From positions 1 to 64,000 of the forward strand of contig JAFLTB010000003.1 of NCBI GenBank assembly GCA_022510605.1: DNA of 64,000 bases, in the 5' to 3' direction. Every line of letters starts with the position of its first letter. Position 1 is the stretch's first letter. The notes beneath the pieces are model-generated. The model saw only the letters and a list, made by a program, of their open reading frames with translations, had not been told where the DNA came from and ran no database searches. The position numbers and the translations under genes are program-made. This document shows, one piece after another, positions 51,933 through 61,325 of this stretch. Source of the DNA: Lachnospiraceae bacterium. Its GTDB lineage: Bacteria > Bacillota > Clostridia > Lachnospirales > Lachnospiraceae.

Positions 51933-53423
51933 CTATTTCACACCAAAGCGGAGCATGTTATAGGAATGAGGTTCTAATGCCACCGTATTTCCCATTACTC
52001 CACTGCCTTCCTTCGGTGCCACCACATCCGGTTTCTCCGGGGAGTTCACTGCCTTCATATCCTCATGGTTCAGCAGGCAGTGCTCCCGCAGTTCCCATTC
52101 CCCAAAGCCCTGTATTTCCAGTGCCAGCTCCACTGCATCCTCCAGATTCCGGTTGACAGCAAAAAGTGTCAGTTCCTTTTCTTTTTCGTTCCACACCATA
52201 GAGCAGTCCACATAAGGAATGGCCTCCTTACCGCCAGCAGCATAAGTCTCACATTCTACTTCGGTTTTCAGCGCCTCCCCCCGGCCATAACGGCAGGCAT
52301 ACATGTAAGGATAGAAAATGGTCTGCAGCCATACCTTTCCGTCATTTACAGTCATAATCGGCGCAATAACGTTGACAAGCTGGGCCAGACAGGCGATTTT
52401 CACACGATCGGAATGCTTTATCAGTGTATTCAAAAGACAGCCCACCACCAACGCATCCTCCATATTGTAAATATCCTCCAGCAGCGGCGGTGCAACCTGC
52501 CATTTCGGAATCTTTTTGTCCTGCTCCGAGGAATGGAACCATACATTCCACTCATCAAAGGAAAGATGAATGGATTTTTCACTGTTCTTCTCCTTTTGGA
52601 TTTTATCGCAGATGGCAACCACCTGGGTGATAAAGGAATCCATATCCAGAGAACATCCCAGATATCCCGGCGTGTCATTATCCGGGTTACCATAATAATT
52701 GTGCAGGGAAAGATAGTCAATATGGTCGTAGGCCTCCCGCAGCACCGTTTCCTCCCATTCTCCAAAGGTTTCCATATTCAGATGGGAACTTCCGCAGGCC
52801 ACCAGTTCAATGGAATCATCCGTCCACTTCATAATTTTGGCCGCCTCACAGGCTGTACGGGCATATTCCTGCGGCGTCTTGTGTCCAATCTGCCACGGCC
52901 CGTCCATCTCATTGCCCAGACACCAGGTACGGATGCCAAAGGGCTTATCAAAACCATTTTCCCGGCGCATATTGGCGTACTTTGTATCAGTAACCGAATT
53001 GCAGTATTCCACCAGATTACCTGCCTCTTCCGGCCCTCTGGTTCCCAGATTCACTGCCATCATAATTTCCGTATCCACACGCTTTGCCCACTCCTGAAAT
53101 TCATCAATGCCTACCTCATTGGTCTCAATGGAGCTCCAGGCCAGTTCCATCCGCTTCGGCCGCTTCGCCTTGTCTCCCGTGCCGTCCTCCCAGTGATAGC
53201 CGGACACAAAATTACCGCCCGGATAACGCACCAGCGGCACCTTCATGTCCCGGATGGTGTCCATGACATCCTGGCGGAATCCCATGTCGTCTGCCGTCTC
53301 GTGGGTTGGCTCATAAATGCCATTATAAACCGCACGTCCCAGATGCTCAATAAAAGAGCCGTACAGGCGGTCGTCAATTTTACTAATTATCTTTTCTCTG
53401 TCTGCTTTGATTTTTGCTTTCAT
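51933..53423 (-). CDS. abfA: Alpha-L-arabinofuranosidase, GH51
   Basis: This 496-residue enzyme removes arabinose side chains from arabinan and arabinoxylan. The acid/base glutamate lies in WCLGNEMDGPWQ and the nucleophile in LSFDEWNVW, the standard GH51 pair. SFIEHLGRAVYNGIYEP near the N-terminus is also typical. There is no signal peptide, so it acts on imported oligosaccharides. The start at 53423 follows GGAGG. It lies downstream of the secreted xylanase but behind a terminator, so it is a separate transcript. Confidence 0.95.
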   Translation of the reverse strand: MKAKIKADREKIISKIDDRLYGSFIEHLGRAVYNGIYEPTHETADDMGFRQDVMDTIRDMKVPLVRYPGGNFVSGYHWEDGTGDKAKRPKRMELAWSSIETNEVGIDEFQEWAKRVDTEIMMAVNLGTRGPEEAGNLVEYCNSVTDTKYANMRRENGFDKPFGIRTWCLGNEMDGPWQIGHKTPQEYARTACEAAKIMKWTDDSIELVACGSSHLNMETFGEWEETVLREAYDHIDYLSLHNYYGNPDNDTPGYLGCSLDMDSFITQVVAICDKIQKEKNSEKSIHLSFDEWNVWFHSSEQDKKIPKWQVAPPLLEDIYNMEDALVVGCLLNTLIKHSDRVKIACLAQLVNVIAPIMTVNDGKVWLQTIFYPYMYACRYGRGEALKTEVECETYAAGGKEAIPYVDCSMVWNEKEKELTLFAVNRNLEDAVELALEIQGFGEWELREHCLLNHEDMKAVNSPEKPDVVAPKEGSGVMGNTVALEPHSYNMLRFGVK

Positions 53424-53551
53424 ATCTGCCTCCATTTTACATGATTTTTGCTTCGCAACATTTTCCATGCCCCTATTGTATTACAAATAAAAGAAAAAAA
53501 CCATAAACTATTCTATCCAAAAACTGTGATAAAACAGTTAGCGGCAAAAAG

Positions 53552-53592
53552 GTGCCCTGCACCATGAGCAGACACTCACAGTACAGGGCACC
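53552..53592 (-). terminator. Terminator of the xylanase transcript
   Basis: GGTGCCCTG (53552-53560) pairs with CAGGGCACC (53584-53592), followed on the minus strand by TTTTTGCC. A variant of the dispersed repeat, TAGCATAACGATGCCAATTT (minus strand, about 53612-53631), sits just before it. Confidence 0.8.
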
Positions 53593-53632
53593 CTGTTAAA
53601 AATTCTTACTTTAGCAAATTGGCATCGTTATG

Positions 53633-54934
53633 CTACCGTTCTCCCACTTCACGAACCCGGTAGAAAGATTCCTTTGGCTCGCATTCCTTATCCCACAGAT
53701 ACAGACACTGCACATGGTCATCATACAGGGGATAATCATCACAGATACCAAAAATGGAAACACTGGTTATATTGCATGGTCCGCCGGAGGCGGTGTCCAT
53801 CTCCTTGAGCAATTCAAACATCTCCTGGTAACGGTCCGCCTGACAGCCCAACGTAGTTTCATCCCTGGTGCCATTCTCCTCGTCAATCAGAAAACTCAAC
53901 TCGGTAACCTGAAGCTCCAGCCCCAGTTCTGCATACTTTTTCAGACAGGTTTCAAAACTGTCATCACTGCTCCCCTTCAGCTCCGAAGGATAGTAAAGAT
54001 TCACCGTAGGCTGTAAGCCGATTCCGTCAATCAGACCCTTTTCCTTCAATTTGCTGACTAGGGCATAGATGTTATCCCGTTTTTCCGGCTGAAACACATT
54101 ATAGTCGTTGTATATCAGTTTCACGCCCTCTGCCGCATATTTCCTCGCATACTCAAAGGCTTTGTAAACATAATCCGTACCCATGGTGGCATACCAGTAA
54201 TTATCGTCTCCGTTAAAGGTGGTACGGCAGTTCCAGCCGTCACTGGCATCTGCCGAAGCGCCATTGTCGTCCACGCACTCATTGACTACATCCCAGCAGT
54301 ACACAACACCTGGATAATTGTCCTGGCAATAGGTAAGCACTTTTTTAATATAATTCGCCATGCGCTTTTCCATTACCTCTTTGCTGACATAGTCGCCGCT
54401 TTCTTTATATCCTTTTTTGAAAAACCAGGCCGGCGTCTGATTATGCCATACCAGCGTGTGTCCCCGCATCTGAATACCGTTTTCCTGACAAAAGTCCAGA
54501 CTCTCTTTGCAGGAATCAAAGTTCACCTTCACCACAGTGGTATCCGGGTCTTTTTTCCCTTCCTTACTGTTTGCCTTTTCGTCCAACAGATAGGCCGGCT
54601 TCATCAGATTGCTGAGGGTAGTAGAATTATAGTGCTTTTTTAATATGGCAGACATTCCCTCATGATGGATGGCGGCTGTTGACTTATCCGAGCCATTGAT
54701 GGCAGCTCCCATCATAAAATAATCGGCATACAAATCCTTTAGTGCCGGCCCCTCCTTGTCACTAACGAAACGGTCTGTCACAGAAGATTCCGACACAGCT
54801 GAACCGGTGCCGGAACCGCTATCCCCGGTTCGGTTCGTCTCACCTGTCTGGCCGTTGGTACAGGCGGTCAGAGCCAGTGTAAACATCAGTATCAGACAAA
54901 TGGGTAATTTCCCAATTTTTTTCATATCATTCAT
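53633..54934 (-). CDS. Endo-1,4-beta-xylanase lipoprotein, GH10
   Basis: The protein (about 433 residues) has a lipobox (ILMFTLALTACTN), a Ser/Gly/Thr-rich linker to about residue 60 and a GH10 TIM barrel. Catalytic glutamates lie in YCWDVVNECVDD (acid/base) and LQVTELSFL (nucleophile); MRGHTLVWHNQTPAWF is the conserved GH10 block. It is a surface-bound xylanase. An ATG at 54946 abuts AGAGGA, so the next one (54934) is preferred; a third at 54925 is possible. It follows the BspA-like gene by 17 bp and shares its transcript. Confidence 0.93.
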   Translation of the reverse strand: MNDMKKIGKLPICLILMFTLALTACTNGQTGETNRTGDSGSGTGSAVSESSVTDRFVSDKEGPALKDLYADYFMMGAAINGSDKSTAAIHHEGMSAILKKHYNSTTLSNLMKPAYLLDEKANSKEGKKDPDTTVVKVNFDSCKESLDFCQENGIQMRGHTLVWHNQTPAWFFKKGYKESGDYVSKEVMEKRMANYIKKVLTYCQDNYPGVVYCWDVVNECVDDNGASADASDGWNCRTTFNGDDNYWYATMGTDYVYKAFEYARKYAAEGVKLIYNDYNVFQPEKRDNIYALVSKLKEKGLIDGIGLQPTVNLYYPSELKGSSDDSFETCLKKYAELGLELQVTELSFLIDEENGTRDETTLGCQADRYQEMFELLKEMDTASGGPCNITSVSIFGICDDYPLYDDHVQCLYLWDKECEPKESFYRVREVGER

Positions 54935-54951
54935 ATTTTTAATCATTCCTC

Positions 54952-57750
54952 TTAATTCAGCAACGGGCAGCCGGCAAATACCTCTGTCTTGGTAATGGCA
55001 GACGGTATAGGAGCCGCATAAGTCAGGCCCGTGCAGTTTTTATACGTATATTCCATAACCTCCACGGTAGAAGGCACCGCCGGGGCTATCGTCAGAGACG
55101 TACAGCCATAGAAGGTCATGGTCAGACGCTTCACTCCTTTCGGAATCGTAGCTGGCACTTCCCAAAGCGAAGTACAGTTATGGAAGGTGTTTGTCATTTC
55201 TGTCAGAGCCTCTGGCAGTTCCGGAGGCATCAACAGGCTCTCACACCCGCTGAAGGTCCAGGACATATTGGAAACTCCTGCCGGAATCACCGGCGCCGCT
55301 GTAAGATTTTTCGCATCCTTAAACGCCGCATACAGATTTGTCACACTATCCGGAATCGTCGGAGCCGCCTGAAGAGAAGTACATCCCTCAAAGGTGTTCT
55401 TCATTTCCTCAATGCCTTCTGGCAGACCGGAAACAGACACCAGGCTTTCGCAGTTCTTAAATGTGGCATAGAGTTTTTTCACCGCAGACGGCAGGTTGCT
55501 TACCTCCTCCAGGGATTTGCAGGAATAGAAGAAATACTTCATGTCTTCAATCTGCATATCCGCATCCAGAGAGACTCCCTTTATCTCACAACGCCGGCTG
55601 TTAGAGGTGAAAATACCTGTACTCTCCCGTCCCTCACATTCCTTAAACGCTACTGTATAGGTGGTCGTTACTCCCTCTTTTACCACATCCAGGGTCTTTG
55701 GAATGATAATATATTCCTTCGTACCTTTATAAAGGCGCAGGGTAATAATTTTATCCGTCTCATTCAGAGTATAACCCCAATCGGCAGCCACCGTTTTTTC
55801 ATACGAAGCTGTATCGCCACAGTTAGCGCAGGTGCCGGAAGCATTCCGGTTGTGTCCGGTGGCCGGTATACCAGCAGTCTCCTCCTTGGAGCAAACCTGG
55901 CAGGTACGGGCTCTCTCTCCTGCCGTGGTGCAGTCTGCCGGGCTCTTCTGAGTCCAGGCACTCCACCGATGTCCATCTGCCGGAATGACATGAACATCCG
56001 TTATGGCATCACATTCCGTACAATGGCGGGATTCCTGACCCGGCGTATCGCAGGTCTGAACAACATCCAGCGTGATATTCTCCTCATAGTTGTGCCCTGT
56101 TGCTGAAATCACTTCCTCTTTCGAACTGATGCAGCCATCCCTCTGACACTTGTATTCCCTGAGACCCTCGGTGATACAGGTGGCCGGAATCTTTACTGTT
56201 CCTGTCCCCCAATCGTGGCCCAGGGCCTTAATAACGGCAGCGCCTCCTTTTATGGCACTGCACCGGGAACAGTGGATGGACTTGCTGCCATTTTTACGGC
56301 AGGTTGGCTCCTCATCCACCGTATAGTCTTCATCCCAGTCGTGGCCCAGCTGCTTGGTAGATATACTCTGCGCATGTCCACAGGTCAGGCACTCACGCCT
56401 GGTGACACCCGTGCGGGTACAACTAGGTTCCCGTAAAACTGTCCCGGCATTGTAATTATGACCAGTAGCCGGAATCGATATCCGAATCGTATTGCCACAG
56501 GTCTGGCACTCACTAATCCGAACACCTGGCTGCTCACAGGCAGGCTCTTTTGTTATCTCTCCATAATTATATAAATGGCCATTGGCAGGAATAGATTCTC
56601 TTTGGGTTCCCCTGCATCCTTCCACAGTACAGGAATAGGTAATCGTACCTGGCGTCTCGCATCCTGGCTGCTTCGTCACCTCACCACCATCCCAGACATG
56701 GCCGTTGGCCGGAATCTTCTCTGTCTTTTTGGTACCGCACTCCGTACACTCATAACTCCGTTTTCCAGTATTGGTACAGGTAGGCTCTGTCACCACAGTT
56801 CCCACACCCCAGGTGTGTCCTTTTACCGGAATATCCTCTGTCTTTTTGGTCTGGCACTTGGTACAGCTGTATTCCCGGACACCCTTGACAGCACAATCCG
56901 GCTCTTTTGTCACCGTGCCGCCGTCCCAGACATGGCCGGTGGCCGGAACCGTCTCACCCCTGGCCTTACCACACTTTGTGCAGGTATAAGTAACAAGACC
57001 ATCGGTGGTACAGGTAACCTGGCTTGTAACACTTCCCCCGTTCCAGGTGTGCTGGCAGGTGCTGTTTATAATCGTCAACTGACAGGTGGCTCTCAAGTGT
57101 CCACAGGCTGCTGTGATAACCGCTGTGGTTCCCGGCGGAGTATCGTCTGTCACAACAATATTTCCATTGGTATATACATTGATTCCGCCCCGGAAAGTAG
57201 TACTATAGCGAATCTCCCCTTCTGCCGTAGCGGGCTCCAGTGTGGCTGTAAGCTGACGCTGCTCTCCCGGCTCTAATTCCAGTGTGGCAGGCATCACAAT
57301 CCCGGTAGGTGCCAGAATCGTCGCCACTGCGGAAGAGCCAGCTGCCATACTGGCTGTAGCGGCAAGAGGTGCCGCCATACGGGCGGCCGTAGTTTTTTGT
57401 TGCTCCACTTTAATGGTTATGGTATTCCGAATGGATTTTTGGGCCTTTGCCCGCAGGGTAATGACTGCCGTACCAGCCTTTTTGGCCTTTACGACTCCTT
57501 TTTTGGACACCGACGCTATTTTTTTCCTGGAAGAGGAAAAAAGCACTTTTTTATTCGCCTTCTTTTTTCCCTTTACCTCGTAGGATATTTTATAGGTATC
57601 CCCCACTGTAAGGGTTTTTTCCCTCTGGGATAAAATAATTTTCTTCGGAGGAACCTTTTTTGCCTGAACGTTTTCCGGCACAAAAAGCACTCCTGGTGTT
57701 CCCACCAGCAATAAAACAGACAATAGAACCGCAATTCCCCGTCTCTTCAT
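54952..57750 (-). CDS. Secreted BspA-like protein with Ig-like and cysteine-rich repeats
   Basis: The 932-residue protein has a signal peptide (GIAVLLSVLLLVGTPGVLFV), a BIG2-type domain (about residues 35-115), a second Ig-like stretch (about 145-230), ten tandem repeats of about 38 residues (about 232-625) and a C-terminal leucine-rich BspA/LRR_5 region (FEGCTSLQAAPTIP, FSGCESLLMPPELP). Each repeat follows GHxWxxGxVTxxPTCxxxGxxxYxCxxCGxxKxExIPAxGH, with a CxxC pair and paired histidines that look zinc-binding or disulphide-bonded. The protein is probably a surface adhesin. It is the first gene of a unit with the GH10 xylanase, so it may bind plant polymer. Confidence 0.86.
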   Translation of the reverse strand: MKRRGIAVLLSVLLLVGTPGVLFVPENVQAKKVPPKKIILSQREKTLTVGDTYKISYEVKGKKKANKKVLFSSSRKKIASVSKKGVVKAKKAGTAVITLRAKAQKSIRNTITIKVEQQKTTAARMAAPLAATASMAAGSSAVATILAPTGIVMPATLELEPGEQRQLTATLEPATAEGEIRYSTTFRGGINVYTNGNIVVTDDTPPGTTAVITAACGHLRATCQLTIINSTCQHTWNGGSVTSQVTCTTDGLVTYTCTKCGKARGETVPATGHVWDGGTVTKEPDCAVKGVREYSCTKCQTKKTEDIPVKGHTWGVGTVVTEPTCTNTGKRSYECTECGTKKTEKIPANGHVWDGGEVTKQPGCETPGTITYSCTVEGCRGTQRESIPANGHLYNYGEITKEPACEQPGVRISECQTCGNTIRISIPATGHNYNAGTVLREPSCTRTGVTRRECLTCGHAQSISTKQLGHDWDEDYTVDEEPTCRKNGSKSIHCSRCSAIKGGAAVIKALGHDWGTGTVKIPATCITEGLREYKCQRDGCISSKEEVISATGHNYEENITLDVVQTCDTPGQESRHCTECDAITDVHVIPADGHRWSAWTQKSPADCTTAGERARTCQVCSKEETAGIPATGHNRNASGTCANCGDTASYEKTVAADWGYTLNETDKIITLRLYKGTKEYIIIPKTLDVVKEGVTTTYTVAFKECEGRESTGIFTSNSRRCEIKGVSLDADMQIEDMKYFFYSCKSLEEVSNLPSAVKKLYATFKNCESLVSVSGLPEGIEEMKNTFEGCTSLQAAPTIPDSVTNLYAAFKDAKNLTAAPVIPAGVSNMSWTFSGCESLLMPPELPEALTEMTNTFHNCTSLWEVPATIPKGVKRLTMTFYGCTSLTIAPAVPSTVEVMEYTYKNCTGLTYAAPIPSAITKTEVFAGCPLLN

Positions 57751-57884
57751 ACACTACCTCCAATCAAAGCAGCAGGCACACATTGATAGGCACCTTGCAT
57801 CCATATGGTACTCGTTATATATAGTCATTATAATTATATATCGGCAAAAATCCCCTGCTAACAAAGATTGCTCTGACTTTTATT

Positions 57885-58859
57885 CTACGCCAAAGCGGCT
57901 GTCACAATCGCCATGGAATAAACCTCTGCGGCATTACAGCCACGGGACAGATCATTAATTGGCGCATTCAGTCCCATCATAATCGGGCCATAGGCCTCAA
58001 AATTTCCCAGACGCTGGGCAATCTTATAACCGATATTACCCGCACTGATATCCGGGAAAATGAAAGTGTTTACTGTACCAGCCACCGGATTGTCCGGGCA
58101 CTTGGTCCGGGCCACTCTCGGAGAAACCGCCGCATCAAACTGAAGCTCACCAATGATTGGAAGCTCTGGCGCCACTTTCTTGGTCTTTTCAGCCGCATTC
58201 CTCATTCTGTCCACATCCTCACCCTGGCCGGAGCCAAAGGTGGAATAACTCAAAAAGCCTACTCTCGGGTCAATGCCAAAGGTCTTGGCACATTCTGCAC
58301 AATCCACCGCAATCTCCACCAGTTCGTCCTCATTTGGCTTGATATTGATGGCGCAGTCTCCCATGGCTAATACCTCGTTGCCACCGGTGGACTCACGCAC
58401 AAGAATAAAGCAGGAAGCCACAATCTTCTTTCCCGGTTTGGTCTTGATAATCTGAAGCGCCGGACGCACAGTATCTGCCGTGGAGTAGGTGGCACCGCCT
58501 AACAGAGCGTCTGCCTTTCCCATTTTTACTAACATGGTTCCAAAATAATTGGCCTGAAGGCAGGTTTCTTTGGCCTGCTCCAGAGTCATTCCCTTCTCCT
58601 TCCGGATTTCGTACAGGCACTCTGCCATGGCATCTATCTCATCGTATTCCATAGGGTCGATAATCTCCGCTCCCCGGATATTAAAACCGCTCTCCTCGGC
58701 TGACCGGGCAATTTCCTCCCGGTTGCCAATGAGAATCGGCGCCAGGAAGGTACTTGCTAACAGACGGGAGGAAGCCTCCAAAATACGAGGGTCGCTTCCT
58801 TCGGTAAATACGATTGTCTTTGGATTTTTCTTCAAAATGTCAATTAATTTTCCAAACAT
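57885..58859 (-). CDS. pta: Phosphate acetyltransferase
   Basis: Pta (324 residues) converts acetyl-CoA and phosphate to acetyl phosphate, the first step of acetate formation with ATP gain. It is the short form without the N-terminal regulatory domain. Landmarks are FTEGSDPRILEAS, LLGGATYSTADTVRPALQI, FLSYSTFGSGQGEDVDRMRNA, and the terminal GPIMMGLNAPINDLSRGC. GGAGG precedes the ATG. Acetate kinase, normally next in line, is not within the window on either side. Confidence 0.96.
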   Translation of the reverse strand: MFGKLIDILKKNPKTIVFTEGSDPRILEASSRLLASTFLAPILIGNREEIARSAEESGFNIRGAEIIDPMEYDEIDAMAECLYEIRKEKGMTLEQAKETCLQANYFGTMLVKMGKADALLGGATYSTADTVRPALQIIKTKPGKKIVASCFILVRESTGGNEVLAMGDCAINIKPNEDELVEIAVDCAECAKTFGIDPRVGFLSYSTFGSGQGEDVDRMRNAAEKTKKVAPELPIIGELQFDAAVSPRVARTKCPDNPVAGTVNTFIFPDISAGNIGYKIAQRLGNFEAYGPIMMGLNAPINDLSRGCNAAEVYSMAIVTAALA

Positions 58860-58956
58860 CTTTTCTTTCCTCCTGATATAAAATGATTACACTTTCTATA
58901 ATACCAACTTTCCATCAAAAAACAAGACAAAACTTGAATATTTTCCCATAAAAAAT

Positions 58957-58985
58957 TACCGCCGGTGCTCACGGCTCCGGCGGTA
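58957..58985 (-). terminator. Terminator of the ABC-2 exporter operon
   Basis: TACCGCCGG (58957-58965) and CCGGCGGTA (58977-58985) form a perfect stem, followed on the minus strand by AATTTTTTAT. It separates the exporter operon from pta. Confidence 0.85.
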
Positions 58986-59026
58986 GTATAACGGCGCTGA
59001 CCCACGATTCAAATATGCCCCTCTTC

Positions 59027-60187
59027 TCAATCCGGCACAGCCTGCCGCATTTTCATCCGGGAATAGGCGGAGCCCACACAAAACAGTGCCACTCCAAAGA
59101 GAAGTTCAATTCCCATGTATTTCCACAAATCCGTCAGGGACGCCCCTGGTGTATAGCCGTCAATAAAGCGCACAGCCAAAATGTACCAGTACGCCGGAAG
59201 CAGGTGGGCTGCCTTAATGATTCCCTCTCCCAGATATTCTAACGGCACAAACACACCACATAGAAAACTCATTCCCAGGCCCACCGCATTGGAAACCATG
59301 CTGAGGGCCGAAATCTTTTTTACCATCTGACTTATTAAAAATACAATCCCCAATGCCACCACAAGGAAGCAGAGTTCATTGAGAACAAACAGAAATCCCC
59401 GTAAACTGAACATTTCCATCCCCTGTGTGAAAAACACCATAAGAAAGAAAACCAGACACAGTCCCAGTCCCGCCGTACCCGTGGCAGCAACGAGTTCAAA
59501 GTTGCTCCGGCTCAGGGAATAAGCGGAGCAATTGTTCCGGTCCCGCATGTCCCTGCGGCGAAAAATCATCAACGCCGGCGCAATCCCCACCACACATATG
59601 GAAATGAAAATATATGGGACATAGGCAAAACAATAATACATACTGCTATGGGTGCTTCCACTTTGTCCCTCCGACATCTCCACCGGCACCTGCTTCCGAT
59701 TCGTAATCTCTGCCTTTATCAGCGCTTCCTCTGCCGTAAAACCGCCAGACATATAGCCTTTTACCAGAGACAGATACTGTCCTGTCATACTCTGGAAGGT
59801 CTCCCCATACACCGTGCCGGGAATGGCCGAAATTTCTATTTTCTCCGGTTCACCACCCTTTTCCACCGAAGCACCAAATCCCTCCGGAATACGCATGGCA
59901 CACTCAATCTCACGGTTATACAGGCCATCCTGAATACTCTCTTTATTATCCTCTATCTCCACCTGCTCATTCTGCTGGGACAGATAGGCCGCCAGTCCCT
60001 GGCTGAGCTGGGACTGGTCATAGTCAAAAATGGCAAACGCATAGGAGGACGCCTCAAACTGCTTTTCCTCATTACTTTTTCCCTGGCTGGAGGTCAGGGC
60101 AGCGATTCCTATAAATATACCCAGATACATGATAATCTGCCCCTTCTGCTTACTCAAAATGCGAAAAAACACTTTATAAACTTGCAT
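59027..60187 (-). CDS. ABC-2 type transporter permease (second)
   Basis: The 386-residue protein has one membrane helix at about residues 17-33, an extracellular domain of about 150 residues (FDYDQSQLSQGLAAYLSQ, IECAMRIPEGFGAS) and about five C-terminal helices including GLGMSFLCGVFVPLEYLGEGI, the ABC-2 signature region. It overlaps the first permease gene by 14 bp, so the two likely form a heterodimer. Confidence 0.85.
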   Translation of the reverse strand: MQVYKVFFRILSKQKGQIIMYLGIFIGIAALTSSQGKSNEEKQFEASSYAFAIFDYDQSQLSQGLAAYLSQQNEQVEIEDNKESIQDGLYNREIECAMRIPEGFGASVEKGGEPEKIEISAIPGTVYGETFQSMTGQYLSLVKGYMSGGFTAEEALIKAEITNRKQVPVEMSEGQSGSTHSSMYYCFAYVPYIFISICVVGIAPALMIFRRRDMRDRNNCSAYSLSRSNFELVAATGTAGLGLCLVFFLMVFFTQGMEMFSLRGFLFVLNELCFLVVALGIVFLISQMVKKISALSMVSNAVGLGMSFLCGVFVPLEYLGEGIIKAAHLLPAYWYILAVRFIDGYTPGASLTDLWKYMGIELLFGVALFCVGSAYSRMKMRQAVPD

Positions 60188-61310
60188 ATCGGTTCCTCCT
60201 TACCAGAAAATAACAGATTACCGTACAGACTGCCGTAAGGCCGCACAGTGCCAGCACATTTCCCAGATACCGGTGATAGGTATCATATATATTCAGGGCA
60301 TAAAACCCATCCACAATCAAGGCGGCCGGATTGATGTCATTCAGTATCGGCAGATGGCGCTCAATCAGAGCACGGATGCCATTTGCCACCAAATCGGCCA
60401 GCACACACAACAGCATATTGAAGCTGATTAGAATGCCAATTTTGGCTCCTTCTCCCAGACGCGGCAGGGAGCCGATTAAAATGCCAAACATATTGCCAAA
60501 GCTGGTTCCTGCAAAAAGCAACAGTAAAATGGCCGGATATTTCGTACCAAAGTCAATCCCCAGCACAAACTGCATATACAAAAACAGCAGACAGGCCATG
60601 AGATACTGCACCAGTTCACAGGCGCAAAATTCTGCCAGAATCCCCTTCAGCTTATGAATCGGCGCCACCCCCCGCCGTTTTCCCAAATCCGTGGCGTTGG
60701 CCTGGATTTTCAGAATCCGGTCACAGCCTGCAAAGGAAGCAAAGAGACAAGTCATGGCAAATACAGCATAAAAGAAGTTGGTAGTGTCATCCTGATTGCC
60801 TTTGGAGGTTTCTGCTTCCACAAAATAGTCCACCTGGCTGGACAGACTGGCTATCACATCGTCAATCCGTTCCGGATTAGCCACCGCCACATCTGCCACT
60901 GTCTTTTTGTACCGCAGAAACTGATTCAGAACCATTTGCAGCACCGTCTCATCCATCCCGTTTTCTTTTACTTTCAGCGAAATGGCATCCCTGTCCACAA
61001 AGATGATTCCCTTTACTTTCCCATCTTCTAACATTTTTTCTGCTTCCTCTTCTTCCACCTTTGTCACAGAAAGAAGGGCATCGTCACCATCCCCGGACAC
61101 CGCCGACAACATCGGGTCAAAAATTTCACTTGCCTCTTTTTGCACTACGGCAGCAGGAATCACATGAAACTGCTCGGTGCTCTCAAAAATGTTGCCAAAG
61201 GCCAGATACATAAAGGTACTCAGCATAAAGGGAAATGCCAGTGTCCAAAACAGCAGGACTCTGGTTCTTGCCAGTGCCTTCAAAGCATATCGAAATATAT
61301 GTCCAAACAT
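60174..61310 (-). CDS. ABC-2 type transporter permease (first)
   Basis: The 378-residue protein has the same plan as its downstream partner: a first helix at about residues 17-37 (VLLFWTLAFPFMLSTFMYLAFG), an extracellular domain to about residue 180, then about six helices. ABC-2 exporters of this kind handle antibiotics, peptides or lipids. It follows the ATPase gene by 15 bp. The divergent two-component system suggests an inducible detoxification pump. Confidence 0.85.
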   Translation of the reverse strand: MFGHIFRYALKALARTRVLLFWTLAFPFMLSTFMYLAFGNIFESTEQFHVIPAAVVQKEASEIFDPMLSAVSGDGDDALLSVTKVEEEEAEKMLEDGKVKGIIFVDRDAISLKVKENGMDETVLQMVLNQFLRYKKTVADVAVANPERIDDVIASLSSQVDYFVEAETSKGNQDDTTNFFYAVFAMTCLFASFAGCDRILKIQANATDLGKRRGVAPIHKLKGILAEFCACELVQYLMACLLFLYMQFVLGIDFGTKYPAILLLLFAGTSFGNMFGILIGSLPRLGEGAKIGILISFNMLLCVLADLVANGIRALIERHLPILNDINPAALIVDGFYALNIYDTYHRYLGNVLALCGLTAVCTVICYFLVRRNRYASL

Positions 61311-61325
61311 CTTTCTCCCCCCTTG

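Noticed and set aside
52065-53444. 459-codon plus-strand frame opposite the GH51 gene
   Set aside because: It is antisense to a clear glycosidase gene, has no recognisable domain and no ribosome site; it arises from codon bias of the minus-strand gene.
55800-57070. DNA-level tandem repeat or CRISPR in the BspA-like gene
   Set aside because: The repetition is at protein level (38-residue cysteine repeats); the DNA units have diverged and have no constant spacing typical of CRISPR.
57751-57884. SigD/sigma-28 promoter (GCCGATAT) before the BspA-like gene
   Set aside because: No TAAA-type -35 element at the required 15-bp spacing.
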